The position numbers and the translations under genes are program-made. From assembly GCA_022225965.2 (NCBI GenBank), contig JAKJXP020000011.1:434001-498000 (forward strand): a stretch of 64,000 nt of DNA, written 5' to 3'. The stretch comes from Diatrype stigma (Eukaryota > Ascomycota > Sordariomycetes > Xylariales > Diatrypaceae). The notes under the pieces were generated by a model that worked only from the letters and a program-made list of their open reading frames with translations, searched no databases and had not been told where the DNA came from. Positions 56,576 through 64,000 of this stretch are shown here, piece by piece (position 1 is the stretch's first letter; each line of letters opens with the position of its first letter).

Positions 56576-56746
56576 AAAGCTGACCAGAGGATGATTGCTT
56601 TGCTTTAACTTCCATCGACCCCTTTCACATCGAGGCACGTGCAAACCCGTCCGTGGATCGTCCAGCTACGCGGTCGCGGTCCCCTCGGCTCTTCCGATGC
56701 GATTCTTTTTGTTGGCGGATGAATATCTAGCCATGTGTAAGCGGAA

Positions 56747-58235
56747 ATGGACAGCTCGGCGATAACACGGGCAACAGCAACTCCTACAACACCTCCGCAG
56801 GGGACCCCAAGGATCTTCATAGTGAGCCAGCCGGCCAGCCACCTTCCGCTGCCCCCATACCCATACCCACCCATAGCCTGCCTCACTACATCTAACCCCG
56901 TCGTGATATATAGGCCTGCGACAGCTGCAAAAGCCGCAAGAGGCGATGCGACGGCGGTCTGCCCAAGTGCGCTCACTGCACCTCGCATGGCGTGGAGTGC
57001 AAGTACGCGGCGCAGAGGAGAACGCGGGGCCCTGGAAAGCGACACGGGCTCGCTCGAGATGACCATGACCCTGAAAATCTACTGCTTGCTGGCCTCTCAG
57101 AAAGGGAACAACAACACCATGTAAAGGGGCGCAAGGGGCACCACCCAGCAGGCCCGACAGAGCAGCCACTGCCATCGTCTCGGCCGCGACTCGCATCGGA
57201 TAGTTACGGTATAGTAGCGACGGAAGATCCCTTGAACCCGCCAACATCAACCCTAGCGCCTGCTCCCACTACCACCACCACCACCAGCCCACCAGCTCAG
57301 CCCACAGCAGAGACCCAGGCACACTCCCGGCGGCAGCACCCCCTATCACCCTCCACCATATTCCCGCACTTCCTGCTCCAGGGGGAGTTCGACTTGCGCC
57401 TCCGGCACACCAAGAAGCGGGTCGAAGAAGCCGCCGCGGCCGGGACGTTCGCCGAGCTCATGCCGTCCTTCATCACCCGGCGCCTGATAGAGAACGCCTT
57501 CGAAGACGACGGCGGGATCATGGTGACAGTACCTCACCATCACCACCACCACCACCACCACCATCATCATCGTACGATGATAGCATTGATGAAGAAGCCA
57601 GCCTTCCTAACCCTCCTCGACGCGCAGTACGCCGCCAGCACAGCCAACCCAGCCGGCAACCCGGCCCGATGGGCCGTCGTGAACGCCGTCGTGGCTCTGG
57701 CCATCCGGGCCAAGACAGCTCCCTCTTTCTCCCCATTCCCCTCCTCCTCGTCGCCCGAATCAGAAGCAGCAATCTCCAGCATCGCGCACGGATACTACCG
57801 GAATGCCGCGATGGTGATCCCCTCGCTCGTGCTTGGAGAGGCGTCTCTGCTTTCCATCCGGGCGCTCGTGGCCATGGCCCTTTTCGCCCGGGACGCTGTT
57901 TCGGAGGCATCGACCGTGTTGCTGTTGGCTTCGAATGCCTCGCGCCAGTTGGACTTGCTGATCGCGCTGCGCTCGACGCGGCGATCGGAGGAGGAGAGTG
58001 GAGAGGCAGGAGAGGAGGGGGCGAAGGTAGGAGGGGAAGAGTGCGTGCGGCTTAAGGAGATCGTTGAGATGATTGGGGTTGCCAATGGGAATCAAGAACT
58101 ATGGAAGGTGAGTGACTGACCAACTACTAGTCTCACCGCCTATCGGCGAATGTCAGTGAGAGGAAGCACGAACGAGGACGTCCTCAGCATGAGAAATGAA
58201 TGACCTAACTTCCGCAGAAATGTAATCAAACCTAA
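56747..58235 (+). CDS. Zn2Cys6 transcription factor
   Basis: Exons 56747-56821, 56914-58107 and probably 58218-58235 give 428 aa. Without the last splice the frame stops at 58119 with three other residues. Residues 26-54 form the binuclear zinc cluster ACDSCKSRKRRCDGG...KCAHC...GVEC with the spacing C-x2-C-x6-C-x6-C-x2-C-x6-C, split from the N-terminal 25 residues by a 92-bp intron with a TCTAACC branch. The downstream region has a Thr/Pro-rich linker, a conserved-looking FPHFLLQGEFDLRLRHTKKR block, a run of twelve His and a C-terminal helical region reminiscent of fungal-specific regulator domains. It should be a nuclear DNA-binding regulator. Its divergent partner is the opsin-related gene, so regulation of that gene, itself or both is possible. 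At 428 aa it is shorter than many members. Confidence 0.85.
57536..57574 (+). repeat. CAC/CAT triplet repeat encoding poly-His
   Basis: Thirteen triplets, CAC or CAT almost throughout, encode a run of twelve His inside the Zn2Cys6 protein. It is a coding microsatellite and may vary in length. Confidence 0.8.
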
Positions 58236-58552
58236 GGGGACACTGGGTACTTTGCAAAAGCAGGTGTATTTCGGGTATCAATGCTACCATCCTATCTATC
58301 TAACAGTGTGATCGATGCACATGCGCCCATTTTTCATTTGCCATCTACCGTGAAACATTGTCTACCTTGTAATTGAAACACCAACTTCTCTAAATGAAAA
58401 GCACAGAACAACCTAACAGCTCAAAGCTTGCGTTACCAACATGTTCGGGCCCGCCCCTCCTCTCCTTGCCCCCTTACTAGAGAGTGAAAGAAGCCTGGTG
58501 AGCATCTCAACGACAATGAAGTAAGGCGCCATCTAACAAGTAGCCCCTAGCC
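58236..58552. other. Convergent 3' spacer
   Basis: This 317-bp gap lies between the Zn2Cys6 gene and the convergent DUG2 gene. Nothing else is seen. Confidence 0.5.
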
Positions 58553-61341
58553 TTAAAGCCTCTTGAACACAATCTCGAAGATCTCTCGGCTCTTGTGCAG
58601 ATTCTCGACTCGAAGCCTCTCGTTGTCGAGATGTGCTGAGTCCGATGCCTGGCCGCAGGGCAGGTGGGCGGCGGGCGCGTCAAATTCCTTTTCGAGAAAC
58701 CGAATGGCCGGGATCGAACCGCCCTCCCGGATGTACAAGGGCTTAGTGAGTTTCGGTTTCGGCTTCTGCTTCGTTGAGAGCGTCCCGTTCGATGGCGTGC
58801 GACCGTTGACGTCATTGGAAGAGCTGCCATTTCCATGGGGAGTAGAGTCTCCATGGTTATGGGAACTCCCGGGGCGAGAGGCACTGATGGATGGCGAGGA
58901 GAAGAGAGGCGCCCAGACCCGGATGATGGCGGCTTCTAGGGTGCGGAAGATGTAGTTGTCCGGATCTCCGAGCCAGGGCTCGGCCTTGTTATCAATCTGG
59001 ACGGTGAGTCGGTTGTCGGAGCCAAGACTGTCGAACACATCTTGAATAAAGTTAGTAAGTGAAGTCGTGACGTCCTCGAGTTCCTGCCCGGGGACCAATC
59101 GAACACTGATCTTGGCGCTGGCGTGGCTGCTTATCAAGCTGCCCTCAGAGCCGCTCACGCTGACGTTGTGGTGCGTCAAATTGGGCTCGCGCCAGCGCGC
59201 CGTCAGACTCCTCTTCAGCATCTCAGGAGAAGTATTCCCGTTTGACTGCTCCGTTAGTACCGTGAGGATGTCGGCGTATCGCGCCTCCTCTTCGGCCGTC
59301 ATGGCAGGAATACCGTCGTAGAATCCGGGTAGCATAACGCGGTTTTTCGGACCCTTCAGCTTTGTAAGAACTGCCATTAAGTCCGACATGGGTTCGTTGA
59401 TCATGTAAGACCCATCGACCCCGGAATGGAGATCCGGATTCTGCGATTCCACGCAGACTGTAGCGTGCATGACACCCCTCAACCCGTATGTCAAGCATGG
59501 GGTAGCGTCGTTGAGCCAATAACTGTTCGCGAGAAGTATGTAGTCGATATGACCTATGCGCGACTTGTACTTGCGAATCGTTTCTTTGAACCCATTAGAG
59601 CCCGATTCTTCCTGCCCCTCAATTAGGAACACAATGTCCGAGTCTAGAGACTTGGCCTGTACCAAGTCAGTGACAGCATAGAGGGCCGCCATTATGGGTC
59701 CCTTGTTGTCACTGACACCACGCCCATACAAGTAACCATTAGTCCCCTTCAGTTGAAAGGGGTCGTTGTCCCACTTTCCATTCTTAGTGTCGGCGGGAAC
59801 CACATCGTAATGGCCATAGAACAAAATCCTCTTCCTGCTCTCTGGTTTGGACTTTCCAGTGAATTTGGCAAACACCACTGGATGATGGACCTTTTCCTCT
59901 GCACTCAGCAACTCTGCCTCTCCTCCGAGCTTCTTGAACAGTGTGCGAAGGAAACTGGCGCCACGCCGACAATCTTCTGCATACTCAGGCAGGGATGAGA
60001 CTGTCTTGAAGGAAACGAATTCGCGTAGAGAGGTAATCATCATGTCTTCATGTTCTTCATGGGAGGGCTGTTCGGTAGTGGCCTGGGTTTCCAGCATCCA
60101 CACGTTAATGCTGTTGTCATTCGCGCCTGTAATATATAATTGGTGGCCATTGTAGTTTGCAAGGGCAGATGCTAGAATTTTGCCATCGTGGGCCTTCCAC
60201 TGAGTTAAACACTGGTACTTTTGGCTGGCATTTTGCGTCGCGTCATTTTGATAGCCTCCATAGTAGACGATACTGTGTTTCTACAATGTGTTAGCGAACG
60301 ATCCCCTGCAAGCTCGCAATTCTGGCCACTTACACTAGCTGTACCATTGGCACCGGCGCTCCAGAGGTAGCCCCAACCCATCTGAAGGGTCCAAATATCG
60401 CCGTCATGGGCCTTGATGGAACGCAGTTTTTGTTTTGTGTCAAGATCCCATAGCTCGAAAATGCCATTCAACTTTCCGCTATAAAGGAATGACCCGTCAA
60501 CTGCGAGCGACAAAACGGATACGGCATCATCTTCGCCGAGGGTCATTATCTCGTGTAGGCCGGTCTCGATGCCATCGGGACCGACATCTTGCCCGCCGAG
60601 TTTCCAGGCCTTGATTGTTCCATCTCCACCACCAGATATTAAGATATCCTCGTCGGCATCCGCGAACTGTGTAACACCTCTGGCCATGAGCATACAGTAT
60701 ACGAAACCATAATGGGCGTACATCAAGTTTGCTCTCCTCCCGGTTTCTAACACATGCTCTGATCGTGGTATCAAGTCGAAGCGTTCGTCAGTCTGTCGTG
60801 GTGTGCTTGCACCGCCACCTACTGCTCTCGAGTCAAAGAAGCGATGGTTCCGGCGGTCAGGATGATTTGCCGAGTCGTGCGGTACGTGGCAATGCTCGTC
60901 CTTGAGACCAACCCATTGTATCGAGGTATTCTGGGCGCCGTAGTAGATCGTCTCGTGCTGTGGTGAGTAAGCAACCGAAAAGATGTCGCCGAAGCTATCG
61001 TTGATGCTGTATATCTCGTAGAGGCGGTGCATGGTGCGGGGGCACCATATGTTGACGATAGGATCGCTAGCTGCCGTCGAAAATAGCATCCTTCCATCCT
61101 CTGAGAGCGATAGACACAAGACACTGCGCTTATGGGCCTGGACGCGGCAAAGCTGCTGGTATGTAGCTAGTGACCATACCACAATCTCCCCATCTTGGGT
61201 TCCCGCGTAGATGCTGTCGTTGCCCACAACCAAGGCAATAACTGAGCTGTCATGCTTTAGACAATGGTGCAGCTCCGGTGTTCTGTGGCGAGAACTTTCG
61301 TGTATCGGGGTCGGTGCAATGCTGGCGTTCTGAGGAGGCAT
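58553..61341 (-). CDS. DUG2: Dug2-type glutathione degradation protein (WD40 + M20 peptidase)
   Basis: Minus-strand exons 61341-60334 and 60280-58553 give 911 aa; the frame extends upstream only to a TTG. Residues about 25-400 form a WD40 propeller (DSIYAGTQDGEIVVWSLATY, DEDILISGGGDGTIKAWKLG, SFLYSGKLNGIFELWDLDT, GANDNSINVWMLET). Residues about 415-911 are an M20 metallopeptidase: LFYGHYDVVPAD (His493, Asp495), GRGVSDNKGP (Asp527), EGQEESGS (Glu560/561) and a C-terminal GQASDSAHLDNERL. The WD40-M20 fusion is the hallmark of Dug2, which with the amidotransferase-like Dug3 and with Dug1 cleaves glutathione in the cytosol of fungi. A Ser/Gly/Asn-rich insert (SASRPGSSHNHGDST and following) interrupts the peptidase domain near its C-terminus. 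The intron is only 53 bp and joins two WD repeats in frame. Confidence 0.93.
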
Positions 61342-62370
61342 GGCGATAGCTGCTAACAGGGTCAACCGTGGATATTACAACTAAGACGCAGTCTCAATGA
61401 AAGAGAAAGAAAGAAAGACAAGGCTTGAGATGAATTGGATTGGCAGATCCACCTGCTGAATTGATGCAGTCCGTAAGTGAGAATGGAACAATACAGCAGG
61501 GGATACAGCAAGAGGCCAAGTACGGAGATATGGGAAAAAGAGCCTATGGGCTTATGAGGGACAAGGCATGGATGATGTTGATGTTGATGTTGATTGCAGG
61601 GTTGAGGATCTAATCCGGGGATTGTCGGTTATCGACGTTGTACAAAGTGGCCGACGATGTGTAACTGGTATAGATAGGTACCGGTGCTTATGGGTAGGTA
61701 GGTGGGTAGGGTATGTAATGTATGTAGTAGGTACATATATAGCAGGCAGGCAGGTAGTAGTTATCGTTATCTCCGGCAGTCGAATGAGAGTGGCGTGCAA
61801 CTTGAACAAGTTCCAAGGTTCCTTTGAGCCAAATCGTCGAAGCTCCACGAGCTGAACTAATGCAACTCAACCTGGCTAAGGCTTGTCCACTCCTGTTTTA
61901 GGGTAGCCCTAGGCACTACCCATGCCTGCCAGCACTAAGAGTTGAAGGCTAACCCCGCGATTAGCCATAGGAGGGCGAGGGCCTTAGCTGTTTGGCGGTT
62001 GATTTACCATTGTACCCCCTCCCACAGAGCTACCTTAGAGGGTCCGGGGTAAGGGGCACATGAGCCTTTGGATTGCCGGCCCCTGGCCCCTCATGCCTCG
62101 TGGACATCTGTAACGTCCGAGAACGTGGCCGGCATGTACGGCAGTGGTAGCGATTATGCCAGCAAACCACTCAGGCCAGGCTTCGGGCTGGGTTGGGGGG
62201 CCTTTCCAGTGGTGCAGTGGTCCAGTGGTCCAGTGGCACTCGAAGGATGAAATGGGAAATACCCGCTCAATCACACCTGCATCCAGGGAATCGGGACTAG
62301 GAAAGAAGGAAGATGCTCTGCACCTGGCGATCGACAAGCTGAAGGTAGCAATGAGAGGGGACTGGACTGG
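61342..62370. other. DUG2 promoter and spacer
   Basis: GA-rich and GGTAGG-rich upstream sequence with a TGTTGA repeat at 61573-61598 and a GTCCAGTG repeat at 62211-62240. No gene is seen. Confidence 0.45.
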
Positions 62371-62565
62371 CTAGGCAAAGAGTGACTTACGCTGCAGACT
62401 ACTTGATGTTGACCTTGACGTTGTCGGCCTGACCGGTACTGCCATTCGCGACAGCATGGTATTCCTCTTAGCATCTTTCTTCTTCAACTCCTCCTCCTTC
62501 ATCTTTTGGCATCCCACACATCCTTGTTCCTCTTGTCCTTGGTCGCTTTCGTGCTGGAGAGCCAT
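62371..62565 (-). CDS. Possible small protein with CxxC motif
   Basis: The start context is GGCACCATGG, as good as any in the window, with ATG at 62565. The unspliced frame gives 64 residues: MALQHESDQGQEEQGCVGCQ, then KMKEEELKKKDAK and a Ser/Arg-rich tail, stopping at 62371. A GTAAGT (62389-62384) inside the tail suggests either an intron or a shorter coding part. From 62469 another frame reads EEYHAVANGSTGQADNVKVN and ends with a stop near 62402, which looks more protein-like than the first. One added base after the KDAK codons would join them. It may be a real small gene with a sequence error, a frameshifted relic or chance. Confidence 0.3.
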   Translation of the reverse strand: MALQHESDQGQEEQGCVGCQKMKEEELKKKDAKRNTMLSRMAVPVRPTTSRSTSSSLQRKSLFA

Positions 62566-63420
62566 GGTGCCATAAGCTTTTACCCCTGTGCCGTCTCCTA
62601 TGCTGCTTCCTGTGTTGTCTTGTTGTGTCCCTGCAGTGAGCAAAAAGCGTGAGAGGAGTTCGATGGAGTATCCCAGGGCTAGTGAGCGTATTAAATACCT
62701 GGATTCTCCTTGCTTTATTTGAACAAACGATTCTCCGAGTCTGGTATGTGCCAGATCATCTTTTTGCAATTTGCAGGGGTGATGTACGGACGGCCTATGA
62801 GATCATATTGGGTATCGGTTTCACCGCTTGCTTGGGAGGTGGATTCCACATTCAGACGCATGAACCTGTAGAACGTTGAAGCGGGCTTGAGAGACGACGG
62901 ATGGGGGCAACAAAGCAAGCCGGTCCCAATAATATTTATACCGACTTTATGGCTCAAATCGAGGTGGTCATGTACCCCTGTTGGTCAATCTCAGATTGAA
63001 ACAAGATAAGCATCTGCGAGATAGATGAATATATACGGAGAGGTTCACAACTATACATTGCGTAAGCTGGAATGAGAACAACTACTATGAGAGCTTGCAG
63101 GGTATTTCAGCCTGAGAACTATCGGGTAGCTAACCCTCCCTAGCAATACTTTGAAGTGATGAAGCTTTGGTTGGATAAACGTGGAGCACCTCCTTGATGT
63201 ACCTATTCGAAGCATTAACAGGTTCAAACCTATGTATAAATACGTGCTCAAGTGTTCCAACAGTTATATATCTTTCTCACCACATAGGTAGGCAACCCAT
63301 ATACATGTAATCTTGAATCAACATAAAGCGACTAGGGTTAATGGGCATCGTTATCTAGGTCCTGGTTTCACACTCAGACAATCTGGACGTAGCGACTCCG
63401 GAGGATAGAAGTGGGAATAC
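62566..63420. other. Spacer next to the terminal element
   Basis: AT-leaning spacer. Plus and minus frames around 62649-62957 overlap each other and lack domains. No gene is called. Confidence 0.45.
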
Positions 63421-63990
63421 TCGTCAGGGCTCCAAACGCCTTCTGACCCACATTTTGCCCGCTTCGCGGATGTAGTTAGGGACTTTTACTTTGTTACGAA
63501 CCTTCATTTTATTACATTAATCAGTATATATAATTTGTATGCATTCCTATTTAAAAAGTATATAACGCATCGTATTGCAATGTTCCGCATAAATGCATCA
63601 AAATAAAGCCGAATCGGCCCCGACGAAAATTTTAACAATGCTTATAAGATAAGCAATTACTGCCTTTCGAAATAACTTACGATATATAATAATTATAAGG
63701 CTCGGAAATGCTAATTATAGCGGTTATAAATGCTAATTATAAGGGTTATACGTATTAAAGCCGTATTGTTTTATTCGATAATTTATTATAAAAGGCTTAT
63801 ATATAAGTGCTTTATATTAATATATACGGCTGTATTAGTAAATAATGAAATACATAAGGTTGTACTTAATTTATATAGGAAATTAAATAAATAACTTTAT
63901 AAAATAAAGGTTCGTAATAAAATGAAAATACCTAACCACATCCGCGAAGCGGGTAAAATGTGGGTCAGAAGGCGTTTAAAGCCCTGACGA
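63421..63990. mobile_element. 570-bp non-autonomous element with 90-bp TIRs (MITE-like, RIP-marked)
   Basis: The first 90 bp (63421-63510) match the reverse complement of the last 90 bp (63901-63990) at 80 positions. Nine of the ten differences are transitions (C/T or G/A). The ends read TCGTCAGGGC and carry a GC-rich core CCGCTTCGCGGATGT. The 390-bp interior is extremely AT-rich, has no open frame of note and holds a 22-bp tandem duplication at 63706-63749. This is the layout of a miniature inverted-repeat element; the transition bias and AT-rich interior fit repeat-induced point mutation. The flanks (GGGAATAC left, ATAGAATT right) show no clean target-site duplication. Confidence 0.8.
63706..63749. 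repeat. 22-bp tandem duplication inside the TIR element
   Basis: Two adjacent 22-bp copies starting AAATGCTAATTATA and ending GGTTAT differ at two positions. Confidence 0.8.
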
Positions 63991-64000
63991 ATAGAATTCG

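Larger units (their letters stand above)
56164..56746. promoter_or_regulatory. Shared promoter of the opsin-related and Zn2Cys6 genes
   Basis: This 583-bp divergent promoter contains three exact copies of ATTTGCTTCCGC, two direct and one inverted, spaced 84 and 41 bp apart. A TATA-like GGTATATAGA at 56551-56560 lies just before the third copy, 190 bp from the Zn2Cys6 ATG. Confidence 0.7.

Noticed and set aside
63190..63250. GGTTCAAACC near 63220 as a tRNA B box
   Set aside because: The flanking bases do not form a T stem and no A box or cloverleaf is found upstream.
1..64000. CRISPR arrays, bacterial operons or prophage-like features
   Set aside because: No regularly spaced repeats of that kind; spliced genes and fungal families show this is a eukaryotic nuclear region.

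Overview
The window is nuclear DNA of a filamentous ascomycete (Pezizomycotina, most likely Sordariomycetes). Evidence: short phase-respecting introns of about 50-150 bp with GTAAGT-type donors and CTAAC/CTGAC branch sites, GC-rich exons in more AT-rich spacers, spacers full of TACCTAGGTA-like words, a HET-domain gene, a striatin gene predicted at 845 codons, an intron-containing tRNA and a dispersed single 5S rRNA gene with the Neurospora-type TATA at -29. I cannot name the genus. One 10-N assembly gap lies at 42848-42857.

Layout. 1-5.2 kb: a Cip2/Pin4-type RNA-binding protein (RRM plus R3H) behind a very long CT-rich leader. 7.9-10.3 kb: a HET-domain protein. 12.3-14.4 kb: two convergent secreted-protein genes (thaumatin/osmotin-like; small Cys-rich AA1/Hrip1-like). 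16.1-17.7 kb: a cytosolic sulfatase. 18.4-19.3 kb: GC-rich minisatellite and CAG-rich repeats. 19.5-25.5 kb: a divergent pair, a Dal5-type MFS transporter and an adenylation-thiolation-reductase NRPS-like enzyme, probably a minimal metabolite locus. 26-27 kb: a degenerate GC-rich block. 28.4-30.5 kb: an Ecp2/Hce2-like secreted protein and an NADP-dependent MDR reductase. 32.4 kb: 5S rRNA. 33.6-36.5 kb: striatin (PRO11-type) of the STRIPAK complex. 39-40 kb: a hotdog thioesterase. 41.9 kb: a 75-codon two-exon gene. 43.4-44.6 kb: a secreted intradiol dioxygenase. 48.5 kb: tRNA-Thr(CGU). 51.5-52.3 kb: an RTA1-like 7-TM protein. 52.8-54.4 kb: an M20 carbamoylase/hydantoinase-type amidase with a mitochondrial-looking leader. 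55.2-58.2 kb: a retinal-lysine-less opsin-related protein divergent from a Zn2Cys6 regulator, sharing a promoter with three copies of a 12-bp word. 58.5-61.3 kb: DUG2 (WD40 plus M20 peptidase). 63.4-64.0 kb: a 570-bp AT-rich element with 90-bp terminal inverted repeats showing RIP-like transitions.

All gene models were built by hand by joining exons at consensus splice sites and checking that the reading phase closes. Exon coordinates are in each entry. Family calls rest on recognised motifs, not on searches.
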